Origin: Cordilura impudica
Lineage: Eukaryota; Arthropoda; Insecta; Diptera; Scathophagidae
Direction of reading: 5' to 3'
Length of the DNA stretch: 64,000 nt
Assembly (NCBI GenBank): GCA_963682025.1
Contig: OY821520.1
Location: forward strand, 83,729,465 to 83,793,464
Shown here piece by piece: positions 32,457 to 44,424 of this stretch; the first letter of the stretch is position 1, and each line of letters starts with the position of its first letter. The position numbers were made by a program, and so were the translations under genes. Under the pieces are notes generated by a model. The model did not search any database and was not told the DNA's origin. It saw only the letters and a list, made by a program, of their open reading frames with translations.

Positions 32457-35223
32457 GGGGGATTTCATGTCAAGTGCACCAACTTTTGAAACCGATGTCT
32501 TCCGATCGGGATGAAATTTGCACCAAGATTAGTCCTATTGGATAGTAGTTTAGACACAAATTTTCAACAAGATCCGTCAAGAGCTCTCTGAGTTAGAGGG
32601 TATCAAAATTTGACATTTTGGCCAAACAGGTGTTTTTTCTCATCCATGTAACTTATTACCTATTGTTCTTATAAAATTTTCTCCCAAATAGTTTAGATAG
32701 CTATTTCTTCAATATTTCGGAAAAAAATACTTAAAAAAAAAAAAATTTAGACTTTTTTTTGCTAATTTAAAGCATTTTTTTTCAAAAAGGGCATTTTTTT
32801 TTTCATAAGAAAGCTTAGAGCTTTTTGGTCGCTTAGTGGGATGGGAGTGGGATATCTATCAAAATAAATGTTTTGTAACTCAAGACAACAGTTTTTAAAT
32901 TTTTCACAAATGCGCTATTTTGAATTTTTTTCTATTTGTGCGTAAAACCTTACAAATAAAACTTATACTGAGAAACTAGACAAATTAACCTTTCCGAATG
33001 TATGTAACATACCTTCATAACATAACAGAAGATAATGGTTATCTGTAACCTGAAAGAGTTATTTGCAACATTTCAATCTGAACACGAGGATATTAGAATT
33101 GGATTCACGAAATTAACCCAAATGAGGCCAAAACATTGCGTTTTGGCAGAAAGTAGCGGAACTCACACAGTATGCGTTTGCATTTACCATGAAAATGTTA
33201 AACTGATGTTGAAGGAAATCAACTTAAAGTATTTAACAGATGATTCGGCAGAAGATTTACACGATTACCGCGATTGCCTTAAATTGACTATGTGTCCTAA
33301 TGCAACAACTTCTTGCCACTTAGGTGAATGTACCAATTACCCGAAAACCACATTCATCAAAGAAAATTTAATCAACTCTTTAGATCGAGAATATATAGAG
33401 GAGGTCAAATTTGATTCTTGGATTCTGACTGACAGATCCACATTGAAAACAATCATTTTAAATGTGGATGATTTTGTGGAAGAAATGTGTACAGCATTGC
33501 TAAACCTGAGAACCCATGACTTTTTAGTCAAAGAGCAATGGTCATTCTTCAAGGATTTGAAGATACATTTGAAGTCTGGTGAATTCGTTATTTCATATGA
33601 TTTCGCAGAAAACTACAAATATGCTCTTCAGGATGCCATACAAGAATTCCACTTCAATAACGACCAAGCAACTATATTCACAGTAGTTATTTACTACATG
33701 AAAGATGAAAAACTGGAACACAAAAGTATGGCAATCATATCCGACGATTTAAAACATGATACCGTTGCAGTTTATGAGTACCAGAAGAGAATACCAAAAT
33801 TTCTAAAATCTAAATTTACAGTATAGAAGGTATACTACGTTTCGGACGGAGCTTGTCATTATTTTAAAAACAAAAGCAGCTTCGCAAATCTTATGGCTCA
33901 TGAAAAAGATTTTGGAATGCCAGCTGAGCGGCATTTTCATCCTACTGCTCATGATAAAGGAGCAGGTGATGGTATTGGGGCAAACCTTAAAAGAAATGCA
34001 GCGAAGTATAGCCTCCAGTGCTCTCATCAAGATCGCATCTTAGATGCGACTGCTTTATTCCATTGGACAAAGAATTATTGTAAAGAAACTACAATAGTTT
34101 TTAGTAGCAAAGAGGATCATCAGGAAACATTGAAAATACTAAAGAGCAGATTCGATGTTGCGATAACAATCGATGGCACCGCTCAATACCATGCTTTAAT
34201 ACCGCTTGTCGATGGAAGACTCGAGATGAAAAAGTTTTCTGCCTCTACTCAATGCGATTTCTTTCAAAGTCAAAAAAAAAAAACACCAGCGAAATCAACA
34301 GCTGAACCTAGTAACGCCAAGAAAGGATTGGCTAAAAATGCAGCAAATAAATTCGACAAATAAGCTGGATGAAAGATTGGATTTTTAAAAAGTGACAAAA
34401 CTTAAATACTTCATCAGCTACAATAAATTAACTATAAATAGTTATGATATGAATGGATCTAATGTTTTAAGATTAAATTTTATTAAATAATTTATCTATT
34501 TATTTTTATTATAATTATTATAAATATATTAATTTAATTATTATTACAAAAAAATAAAAAAATAATTGTTCAACTTTTCTATAGAAAAAAAGTGATTTTT
34601 TTCCTGAGGGTATTGTGGGTATTACAGTATTGAGGGTATGAAATTTTAGTTAGGCATATTACATACCTTCGGAAAGGTTAGTTTGTCTAGTTTCTCAGTA
34701 TAAGTTTTATTTTAAGGTTTTTCACACAAATAGGAAAAAATTCAAAATAGTGCATTTGTGAAAAATTGAAAAACCTGTGCCTTCAGTTACAAAACATTTA
34801 TTTTGATAGATATCCCACTCCCATCCCACTAAGCGACCTAAAAGCTCTTAAAGGAAAAATCCTAAGCTTTCTTATGAAAAAAAAAATAAATGCCCTTTTT
34901 GAAAATAAAGGCAAAAAATACTTTAATTTAGTAAAAAAAAGTCTACAAAAACATTTTTTTTTTAAAGTATTTTTTTTCCGAAATATTGAAGAAATAGCTA
35001 TCTAAACTATTTGGGAGAAAATTTTCTAAGAACAATAGGTAATAAGTTACATGTTTGGCCAAAATGTTAAATTTTGATCCCCTCCAACTCAGAGAGATCT
35101 GCACCGATCTTGTTGAAAAATTGTGTCTAAACTACTATCCAATAGGTCTAACCTTGGTGCAAATTTCATCCCGATCGGAAGACATCGGTTTCAAAAGTTG
35201 GTGCACTTGACATGAAATCCCCC
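32457..35223 (+). mobile_element. Long-TIR DNA transposon, Sola-like, copy 2
   Basis: 2767 bp, within one base of the length of the copy at 10868, in the opposite orientation. Termini GGGGGATTTCATGTCAAG and its complement; target duplication ACAT (32453-32456 and 35224-35227). Long arms run from 32457 to about 33015 and from about 34640 to 35223. Removing element plus one ACAT restores a continuous Helitron, which confirms the borders. Confidence 0.93.
33035..34363 (+). pseudogene. Sola-like transposase with one in-frame stop
   Basis: The same protein as at 11775, here on the plus strand. It starts MVICNLKELFATF and reads open to codon 263, where TAG at 33824-33826 replaces the Lys codon of the other copy. 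It continues in the same frame (KVYYVSDGACHYFKNKSSFA) to 34363. Unlike the other copy it keeps the segment MAIISDDLKHDTVAVYEYQK, whose acidic ISDDxxHD motif is conserved in the family as I know it and may hold a catalytic Asp. The Cys cluster, DFAENY and a HGKG-like motif (here HDKGAGDGIG, altered) are present. So this copy has the missing block but a stop and a changed HGKG, and the other has the reverse. Confidence 0.88.
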
Positions 35224-35522
35224 ACATATATAAACTATAAATTTGTTGATGTGTTGCCCTGTGTTGAATTACGAATTGGCTAAAATTGATTAGCACACCT
35301 TTAGGCGCTTATAAAATTATTTATTTACAAACCCATTTGTATATCTTCTGTGTGTTCAATAAATATTTATAATGAAAGTTAATGAGTTTTATTAAAAAAT
35401 TCATTATTTAATGAATTTTATTTAAATATTCATAAATTTTTTATATGTATAGATTAAAAAATATTTAAAGAAAAAATTTAAATGAAAAATAAAATTTACT
35501 AGGACTTGCTGGGCCCTGCGAG

Positions 35523-35953
35523 TCATAATATTAATAGGCAATGCGATTTATAGTGACCACTTTTACGATTTTAGTTATCAACCGATTTTGATAAAAAATA
35601 TACGATTTGAAGGGTACTTCTTTGCAGATGTGTACCATCCTTACAGATGTGAATCATCCGGTACATTTTTTTTTAGTAATAACACATAAATAAAACACAT
35701 AAAACTATACAATGCCGTGTGTGTTTATTAGGCTCTTATAATATTATTTATTAACAAACTCATTTATACACCTTCCATGTGTTCAACAAATATTTATAAT
35801 GACATTTAATCAGTTTTATTTAAAAATTCACAATTTAATGAATTTTATTTAAATATGCATAAATCTTTAATATGTATAGATATAAAAAAAAAAATTTTAA
35901 GAAAAAATCGAATGAAAAAATAAAATTTACTAGAATTTTCTGGGCTCTACTAG
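35523..35953 (+). mobile_element. Helitron (copy 7), middle unit of a tandem
   Basis: Starts TCATAATATTAATAGGCAAT immediately after the previous copy and ends CTACTAG at 35953. The usual CTCGAATTTCGAG hairpin is missing from its 3' end (AATTTTCTGGGCTCTACTAG). Confidence 0.85.
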
Positions 35954-36498
35954 TCATAATATTAATAGGCAAGGCGATTTATAATAACCACTTCTACGCT
36001 TTCAGTTATCAAACGATTTCGACAAAAAAAAAAAAAATATACCATTTGAAAGGTATTTCTTTGCAGAAGTCTACCATCTTTACAGATTTCCACCATCTGA
36101 TTAATTTTTTTGGAGTAATAATCATTTAAAGTTGTAACACATACATAAAACACATATTTAAGCTTCAATTAAAAAAACTATACAACGCTGTGTGTGCGTT
36201 TAATAATTGTGTTGAATTGTGAATTGGCTAAAATTTATTAGCATACCTTTATGATCTTATAAAACTATTTATTAACAAACCTCTTGATACATCTTCCATG
36301 TGTTCAACAAATATTTATAATGAAATTTAATGAATTTTATTTAAAAAACCACAATTTAATAAATTTTATTTAAAAATTTACAATTTAATGAATTTTTTTT
36401 AAATTTACAATTTAATGAATTTTATTTAAATATTCATAAATTTTTATATAAATGTAGATTTAAAAAAAAATCGAATTTCGAGGGCCGGGCTTTGCTAG
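35954..36498 (+). mobile_element. Helitron (copy 8), last unit of a tandem
   Basis: Starts TCATAATATTAATAGGCAAG with zero bases after the previous CTAG and ends TTTGCTAG at 36498. Near its 3' side (36330-36440) a TTAATGAATTTTATTTAAA block is repeated several times, which makes it longer than its neighbours. Confidence 0.88.
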
Positions 36499-37334
36499 TA
36501 TTTATAAAAAAAAAAGTCACCAGTGTATTGACAAGAATGATGAATCTATTTTGACGACTTTGAAGTCCCTGAGATATCTTACAACAAATATAAAATCAGC
36601 TCTGACAAAAGTGCTGTGAATTTTGTGTCTTTAACTTAACGCTTCACTTCTGACATTTTCTTTGTGAGACAATTTGCAACAGAGTTTTGTGTATTAATTA
36701 TTCGAATTAATTTGTTTTCGAAATTTTATTTTTTAAAAATTTTTACTGAAACGAATCAATGATCGATCTTTATTAAATATGAATTTCCAACTTTATAGTT
36801 GTCAACCTGAATATGAATATCCCCTAGGTTGTTGCTTATTATTTATGTATTAATGTAACAATTGTTATAAGGAAATGTTCGTAAATTTTTCTATAGCTCA
36901 CATTATACGATGAGGGATAAACTTTGTAATTTATAATTTGACTGGTACATTTTTATTATTTAACTCATTATCCAACTCATCATAGATTGTTTATATATAT
37001 TTCATGTTTACGTGTATACTTAATAACTTTATATTTAAATATGCAATTTTTTTTGTTCATGTTAAAAGTTTGTTGTCTACTCGTACGTTGCATAATAATT
37101 ACATTGTACATAACCTACAACATATGAATCTACAGTTACGCAGACAATTAAGCGTATGCCTCCAGTATCGACATAACCATATAAACTTTTTCAGTAATAA
37201 ATTAAAACTTTTTCCCATAATTTTATTCTGAATGAAATTCAGGACTTATAAGGGAATAACCAATCACTTTTAAGGGTTTAAATTATTATTATTTAACCTT
37301 TCATGAGCTAGAAGCCGTTTTTTTTTATGAAAAA
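36499..37334. other. Unassigned
   Basis: AT-rich; no gene, RNA or known repeat was seen. Confidence 0.4.
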
Positions 37335-37779
37335 AAGCATAAAATAAATCTTAAGTGGCATCGTTATTGATTTTCTGCCTTCGGATATTAAACATTTCAT
37401 ATTGGATGTTATAAATATATGGGGACTAGGTCGAAAAATGGACCGATCCTGATCTTATAAGGTAAAGTCACTCATATTCTGCAAAAACGTATACAAACCA
37501 AATTTCAGAAAATCTGTGCACTGTTTTTGTTTTTTGATAGACTTAAATTTTTATATTGCGGCTCAAAGATTTGTTTTACAGGGTTTATTTCTGGACTACT
37601 GATTAATGGATGTAGTAAATACACACAAACCAAATTTGACCGAGATTTATATGATAACTTAGATCTTATGACAATTGAAGACGGTCTCATAAGATTTTCA
37701 CCAATTTCAATAGCTTGCGTCCTATAGTCAATACAAGCTTACATAACAGATTTTGTCAAAACATATTCATATGTCCGTG
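37335..37779 (+). repeat. Family A, partial and diverged
   Basis: Middle part only: AGTGGCATCGTTATTGATTT, GGGGACTAGGTCGAAAAATG, ACTGATTAATGGATGTAGTA and CATATTCATATGTCCG. Both termini and the GACG core are absent. Confidence 0.8.
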
Positions 37780-38511
37780 GTTTTCTGGAATAACTGCGTA
37801 TGTCCATATGAAAAACGATGCCAAATATATTAATTAAAAAAAAAAAAATATTGACCATTTCTGAGTTTTTTCTTTAAATAACCACGTAACTTAAATGCTT
37901 ATTAAATTAATTTGCAGCACTAACGACGTTTGTCAACCTACGTTTGATCGCTGACAAATTATTTTCTCAGAAAACGACAAATAACGATATACGTTGTTAT
38001 TAATGAAAAAAAAATGCAAAATAATTTCAGTTAATAGTTTTCAGTTTATAACCACTTATAAAAACTTGTGTGTTTATTTCTGTTATTTTTTGTCACTATT
38101 ATTCTTGATACGTTGTTATATTCTCATTCTCAAGTCCCGTTAACTTTTTGTTGACGAACAAAAGAATCCATTTTTCAAGCAACAACAACTTATGTCTACA
38201 TGGGTGGTTGCATTGGTAGTTTTCTTTTTCAAAGAAAACGATGATTGTCGACAGAAGTTGTTTTATATGCACACACTTTAAGTGTAATTTACATATTGTT
38301 TTTTCGTCCTTCTCTAGGATCTATTCCTCTGAAGATTTTTGACTCAAAATTTTATATAAAGTATTTATTGCCCATGTCTACATGACTGTTAAATAAAAAG
38401 CTCTAAAATCTTTATATCGAGCCCATAATTTCAAATATATCGTTTTTTTTTGGCTCCACTGAACATTTTAATTTTATGAGATACGCGGTTATTCTAGAAA
38501 ACCATAGATAT
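37780..38511. other. Unassigned
   Basis: AT-rich with no recognised content, apart from AACGACGTTTGTCAACCTACG-like sequence at 37921-37945. Confidence 0.35.
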
Positions 38512-38650
38512 GTGACCTGTAGTTTGATTACGAGTTTTACATAAACGCATAGATGGACGGACAGACGGACATCGCTAAATCGACTCAGAAAATGATTTTG
38601 AGTAGATCGGTTTAGGTCAAACATCGGCACAAACTCATAAAAAGTAAACA
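38512..38650 (+). repeat. Family A fragment (3' core)
   Basis: TGACCTGTAGTTTGATTACG, GGACGGACAGACGGACATCG and GACTCAGAAAATGATTTTGA: the core and distal part only. Confidence 0.75.
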
Positions 38651-38882
38651 ACCCAATAAAAATTAAATTGGGGACAAAGGGTGTTTACTTAAGCCCGATA
38701 GAACTTGAAGTTGTAAAAAATTAAACAAAAAATTAAATTCTATTTATAGTTTTCGTTGATTTTCAGGCTAATGGTCAATAAAAACCGCTCATTGATTTCA
38801 AGTTTTGAGTTTTATAATAAAAATCAAGTGAGAAGCACGTCAACGGCTTAAATTAATTTTTGTGATATTTTAACTCAATTTC

Positions 38883-38911
38883 CTGATGATGATCCTCAAA
38901 GAGGGTCGAAA
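38883..38911 (+). ncRNA. Hammerhead-like motif
   Basis: CTGATGA (38883-38889) is followed by a 7-bp stem, GATCCTC and GAGGGTC (one G-U pair) with an AAA loop, and then GAAA (38908-38911). This is the conserved core order of a hammerhead ribozyme around stem II. The partner strands forming stems I and III and the cleavage site were not found next to it, so self-cleavage is doubtful. Such motifs occur in Penelope-like and other retroelements, and it may mark a fragment of one. Confidence 0.4.
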
Positions 38912-38928
38912 TATTGAAAACGTCAGTA

Positions 38929-39296
38929 TCTATAAAATAAAATTAATAAGTTAGGCGATTTCTTGTAACCGATGTTTTGTTGTACCGTTTTATACCGATT
39001 TTGACCAAACTTATATTATTTGAAAGGTATTTGTGTTTAGCTGTTCACCAGATTTACAGATTTTAAAATTTTTTCTTTTATTTTGAGTAAATTGCATTTA
39101 AAGTTGCTATTAATACATACTTAAAATTATACATATGCTATGTGTGTGTTTATTAAATTTGTAAGTGTTTGTTAATGAGTTTGTTATCTTCATTCACAAT
39201 AATACTAAACCATAAAAGTGTTGGTTTGTGAATTGGTTAAGTTGAAAAAAGCTGCCTAAAATTTGCACTAGAATTGCGAGCGCTGGAATCTGCTAG
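38929..39296 (+). mobile_element. Non-autonomous Helitron (copy 9)
   Basis: TCTATAAAATAAAATTAATA start (slightly altered), AAAGGTATTTGTGTTTAGC, a mutated hairpin (ACTAGAATTGCGAGCGC) and terminal CTAG followed by T. Confidence 0.88.
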
Positions 39297-39404
39297 TTAA
39301 AATAAATATATACTTGACAACTTAAAATCAGCGAATTATATTGAGTATTTAAGAACTTAAATTAAATTTTATTAAACAAAAAAAAAATTTTTTTTTTGAT
39401 ACAT

Positions 39405-40410
39405 CAATAAGGCATTAATCATTTGAAAAGTATTTCGAGCATATGGCCACCACGGGGTATTATGGAAGTCCAATTTTTGGTTACTTTTTCGAGCATTGCT
39501 GGGCGTATGTCACGAATAATATGAACAATGTGAGCTTCCAGGGCGTTAATGGTGCTGGTTTATCAACATAAACCAGTGACTTCACTTAGTCTCACAAAAA
39601 ATAATCGAGAGGTGTTAAATCGCATGACCTTAGAGACCAATTGATATGTCTATTTTTCGAAATCATCTCGCCCGGATCAATATAATCCATATTTTCAAAT
39701 ATATAATTATTTGTCCTGGTGCAGTAACGATTCCCATTTACCGTAATGCAAGCTCCGGCTTTATTTTTGAAGAAATAATGTCCGATGATGTCACCACCAT
39801 GTAAACCGCACCAAATGGTGCATTTTTCGGGATGTAATGGAGTCCCTAGTTTCTAATGGGGATTGGTCTCACTCCATGTGCGGCAAATTTTGTTTATTAA
39901 CAAACCCCTTAAGCCAAAAATGAATCTTATCGCTGAACACAATTTTGCGATAAAACATCGGGTCAGTTTCCAACTGCTCTAGAGACCAATCGGCTCGGCG
40001 AAATAACGACGCATATGATGGTCTGGTAGCTTTAATTTCTGCAACAGGTAGATCTTATACATGCATGAGCCAAGATCTTTGCGCTCAATTTTCCACGCAG
40101 GGGATGGATAGAGCACCAATTCCTGCGACCGAAGGCGAATCGATCTTCTTCCACATTTCGTTTACAGCGGCGATATTCTCTTCAGTGAACACATTCCTTC
40201 GACATGTTGGTATTACTGCATCATCTAGAGAGTATGTGGTATGAAATTTATCCGCAGTTCGAGGGATGGCTTGATCAGATGGACAATTATGTGTGCCACA
40301 AAAATCATAAAACCTTCTGTAAGCTGTGCGAGTCAATGACTGACTTTCAAAGTAGATTTCGATAATTTGGAAGCGTTGTTAAAGCGTATGATTTGCCGTT
40401 GTATTCTGAA
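39405..40410 (-). pseudogene. Mariner transposase relic, DD41D-like
   Basis: Reading leftwards: QRFQIIEIYF (about 40385), then the best frame at 40336-40085 with LTRTAYRRFYDFCGTHNCPS, VFTEENIAAVNEMWKK and a decayed second helix. In other frames come the linker with SLEQLETDP-like sequence, an IVFSDKIHFWL-like first catalytic block (about 39935), and CTIWCGLHGGDIIGHYFF (about 39820). ITVNGNRY follows at about 39735, then the RSCDLTPLDYFL third-Asp block (about 39610). Frameshifts and stops are frequent and the region around the second Asp is damaged. Clear terminal inverted repeats were not identified. Confidence 0.85.
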
Positions 40411-40708
40411 CTTAAATGTCGAAAAGAGAGCACAGTATGACATTTCGTTAGACAACTAACCCTTTCGTAAGTTCTATCTAAGAAAAAAAACATCCTTTAT
40501 TTTTAAGATCCTAGGAATAAAATGTTTAACCTCGACTTGAACCGATGCCACCAAACACTTAAATCATTTTGCGTAATGAACCATAAACCATTTGAAAATT
40601 TTTGTAAAATATTTATTTAAATTTTCAGTTCGAATATTTTGAGGAGGATTCAAAAAAAAAAAAAAAAAAAAAATTAAATAATTCTTAAATTAGTTTGAAT
40701 AAATTAAA

Positions 40709-41302
40709 TCATGTGAGTCCGATCACAGGGTAGATGTGTAAACATCTAGTAATTAAAGATTTTTTTATGGCACTTTTTTAAAATCAAACAGAAAGCGCCA
40801 TATATGTATCACTTATAGCAATCAACTTCAGGGGCTCTGCTAATACGAGTATAAAAATATTTATTATTTCAACCGGTTTTAATTTTTTGTTTTTTTCTCG
40901 TTTTTAATTTTTAATTTTTTATTTTTCATTTACCTTTTTTTTTTAATTTTTTTCATTTTTCGTTTTTTATTTTAATTTTTTATTTTTCATTTCAAATTTT
41001 GTATTTTTCATATTTCATTTTTTAATTTTGAGTTTCCATTTTTTTATTTTTAGCTTTTCGTTTTTCATTTCTCATTTTTCATTTTTCATTTAATATTTTT
41101 TATATTTCATTTTTAATTTTTTATTTTTCATTTTTCATTTTTCATTTTTCATTTTCAAACAGGTTATTACATATAATAATTTTTTCACCAATTCAATCAT
41201 AAGGCACACCGATTTTGTCTTACGGCTCACATGTTACGCTGTTTTTGTGCTGTATTATGAAATAGAAATTTACCCCCCTGCGCGTATAGATATTTACACA
41301 TA
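40709..41302 (+). mobile_element. Non-autonomous minisatellite element (family C, copy 2)
   Basis: Inverse orientation to the copy at 5959, with the same parts. They are ATGTGAGTCCGATCACAGGG, the terminal motif TAGATGTGTAAACATCTA, AAATCAAACAGAAAGCGCC and GGGGCTCTGCTAATACGAG. An ATTTTTC-type array follows at about 40885-41158, then TTTTCACCAATTCAATCAT and TAGATATTTACACAT. Length is nearly equal to copy 1. Confidence 0.8.
40885..41158 (+). repeat. ATTTTTC/ATTTTTT minisatellite
   Basis: Internal array of the family C copy; degenerate units of about 6-7 bp. Confidence 0.9.
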
Positions 41303-42873
41303 AAAAAGTAACTTTTAAAGGGTTTTTTTGAAAGACCATAGAATCGAATCTTGGTCAGGACAGAACATTATAAATAAATATTACAATTAATAGACAAAAT
41401 TTTAAATAAATAAAACAGAATTTAAGATAAGAGAGAGCAACTAAAATAAATAAATAAAGATTAAATTTTCCGTTTGCTAATTAAGAATTTTATAACTTTA
41501 ATATGTGAACAATTTTATAGCCCAAATAAAAAAGTTTTGGTTTATGAGGCCACGTAAATTTTTATAAAATGTATGAACAATTCATACTCTTAACGAATAA
41601 GCTTTGGGAAAAACACCATGCTCGATTTCTGCATAGACAATTTTAAGCTGATAAACTTAATAGAGTACGATCAATTTGGAGAGTAACTATCAGTAAGTTC
41701 ACAAAAGTTTAAGCCGTATGAGATTTTTCAATTGTTTGTTATTTTCACGTATGTTCACATAAATAATTACTAAATTTGAAAATAAAGATGAAAAAATGAA
41801 TTTGTTTTTATTACAAAATACTTCAAATTTTCATTTAAACTATGTTGAATAACCAAACATAAGAGTATAATTGCACAAAAACTTAGGAATTCTTCTTTTT
41901 TTATAACGATAATTAAAAATAGTTATAAAACAATATGTAAGTGAAGATTTAAAAACAAAAAACAAAAAAGGTTTACCTTAAAATTTCGAAAGTGTACAAA
42001 TATGGTTAAACTATTAAAAAAAAAAGAATTGTTTTAGAATTAAGATAAGAATTATGCTGGGGAAAAAAATAAAATAGTTCAAGATCGTGTTAAAAATTAT
42101 TCAGGCTAAAAGGTCAAATATTACAAAAGCTATCCAAAAAGTCTCTATATATAATTTAATGTTATTGTTTGACATTTTGTCTGAAGCCGTTTTTTTAATA
42201 AAAAATAAAAATCAATTGATAAAATTCGATTCACAAGTCATTCGTCAAATAATTGAATGTGTCACTAACAAATAACATAAGAGGTGGAATATATATTTGT
42301 ATACTATTTTAAAACAGGGGTTGCCAACACTAGAGAATTTTTTTGCCTCAAGTCTACGTAAATATTTTTTTATTAGCTTGTTTTAAGCTTTGTTCGATTT
42401 TCAGTATTACATAGGAAAAATATAAGAATCTGAGAAATATTAAAGACCAATCTTTAAACGTATTTATTTGGAAATATATTTAAAATGCTTGAAGTTTCTA
42501 ATCTGAGAGTTTTTCTACAAAACAAAAATCCTGAATTATTGAAAACATGATAAAAAATTTTAAATTTGGAAAACTGGAAATAAACTGTTGTATGGAAATT
42601 TTTCTGTTAGTTCAATTAAAGAGTTCTTAAAAGAAAAACTGATTTCATCAAAATATGCTGTAAAAAATGATTATGAAAATCTGAATTTAGCAATCAAAAT
42701 CTACAAATAATTTTTATCTTTTAATAAAATCCTTTTAAAGAAAATTTATTTTTTTTATTAATATTTTTCTTGCATTCACATTGGCGATTTTTTGTATTTA
42801 TTTCAGGACAACGTTAAAACTTGTAACAATGCCAGCCTAAATTAGTACGACACATGACGTATAAAGATACATA
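41303..42873. other. Unassigned AT-rich region
   Basis: About 1.6 kb, no recognised element. A frame at 42087-42275 (62 codons) is of no known family. Confidence 0.4.
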
Positions 42874-44257
42874 TAGAGCGACTCACTCTGTATGGAGAGA
42901 AAAAAAAATGAAAAAAGTGCCCTCCTAGAAATCTACCTTGGTTTGTTTTATTACGACCATTAACCCATTCCGAGCTGGACCGTTTTTAAAAAAGGCCTAT
43001 TTTTTAGTTTTTTGAAAATACTTTCAGTTTTTCCAGATCAATATATCCAATATGTGTATGGCATGATAGGGTTTTTCAAGACGCGTTCAACGCGTCCTAA
43101 CTGTTGTGATTTTCCAAAAAATATGTAATTTTTGATGGGTTTTTTAATAAAATGGGTTAATTAGAAAATCAAATAAACATTGAAAATTACATAAATTTAT
43201 TTATTTTCTATTTGTCTAAACTTTATGTCATCCAAAGTTTCAAAAATTGATTTATGCACCATGCACTTATCTTGAGGCATTTCAGTTTGACAAAAATTAA
43301 AATAATATAAATTAATTATTTTAAAAACAAATTTCATTTGAAAAAATTGCTACAAAAAATTTTTACTGCTCAAAAATTATATAAATTAGATAGATTGCAG
43401 TGCGCAATATTAGGGCATTTGTTTTTTATGAGAGCACATAATAAAAGGAATAGCCTATCCAAGTATTTTAAAATAACAATAAATAAGATTTTGAAAATAT
43501 GTAATAAGGTTCAAATTCCAGTTTTAAGCAAACTTCAATTTAGAGGATGATAGAATATCAATTAAATTACAATAAGAATATATGTAGTTGGAATAATTAA
43601 TTTTTTAAAACACGAAAAATCATGCTTTTGGTCTGAAATTTATCCTGGTGTCATTTAGAAACTAAATTTACTTATAAATTTAATAAACTCCACATTGTTG
43701 TTTAAATTTACTCTGGAGCAGCGTCAAAAATGTACTATATTAGCAAAATTCCATTTTTTTCACAGAACTGAATTGTACTTAAGAAATGAAAAATTTTGAT
43801 ACCCATATTGCCTACGTTTAAAAACATAGTTTTCACGCCATTAAATTTTAGTTAAAACGCGAACTACTAACATATTAAGGAAAAATAAATAAATTAATGT
43901 TATTTTCATTCGCATGATGTTTAAAAATATATTCATTCGATTTTCTAATTAACTCATTTTAATAGAAAACCCATCAAAAATTACATATTTTTTTGAATAT
44001 CAATCACAACAGTTGGGATATGCTTGGACACGTTCTATATACCGTTGAACGCGTCTTGAAAAAACCTATCATGTCATACCGATATTGAATATGTTGATCT
44101 GGAAAAAATTAAAATATTTTCGAAAAACTAAAAAATATACCTTTTTTAGAAACGGTCCAGCTCGGAATGGGTTAAAGCTGGACCAGAAATATTTTGGGAA
44201 TCATTATAGAAGAAACCTAGGCGGGCACTTTTGTCACTTTTTTTTGGAGTCGCTCTA
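42874..44257. mobile_element. Unclassified long-TIR element
   Basis: Ends TAGAGCGACTC and GAGTCGCTCTA. Arms of more than 300 bp (42874 to about 43190; about 43915 to 44257) match in order: ATTAACCCATTCCGAGCTGG against CCAGCTCGGAATGGGTTAA, and TTTTTCAAGACGCGTTCAACGC against GCGTTGAACGCGTCTTG-like sequence. They also match at CCCATCAAAAATTACATA-like blocks. A flanking TA may be the target duplication. The 700-bp middle holds a frame at 43338-43550 (MKKLLQKIFTAQKLYKLDRL..., with ILKICNKVQIPVLSKLQ) that I cannot place. Total length 1384 bp. Confidence 0.8.
43338..43550 (+). CDS. Unidentified 70-residue frame in long-TIR element
   Basis: A 70-codon Lys-rich frame in the middle of the inverted-repeat element. 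There is no signal peptide or clear membrane segment. The C-terminal half (KYFKITINKILKICNKVQIP) could form helices. It may be the last piece of a transposase or a chance frame, and its position between two long arms is the only argument for it. Confidence 0.25.
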   Translation: MKKLLQKIFTAQKLYKLDRLQCAILGHLFFMRAHNKRNSLSKYFKITINKILKICNKVQIPVLSKLQFRG

Positions 44258-44424
44258 ATATACACGCATTAAGTAAATGCTACAAACAAACACAACGGCC
44301 ACAACAACAACAGCAATTATAGCTTTGACACACATATTACAAAATTTAGATTAACAACAATAACAAGAACAACGTAGAAAAATCATATTTTTTACATTTT
44401 CATTGCAATCTCGGTACATACATA

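Larger units (their letters stand above)
32235..35522 (+). mobile_element. Helitron (copy 6), interrupted by a Sola-like element
   Basis: Starts TCTGTAATATTAATAGGCAA at 32235. It is broken at ACAT (32453-32456) by the 2767-bp transposon and resumes at 35224 with the duplicated ACAT. It ends near 35522 with GGGCCCTGCGAG, a decayed CTAG terminus. The next Helitron begins on the following base. Confidence 0.85.
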
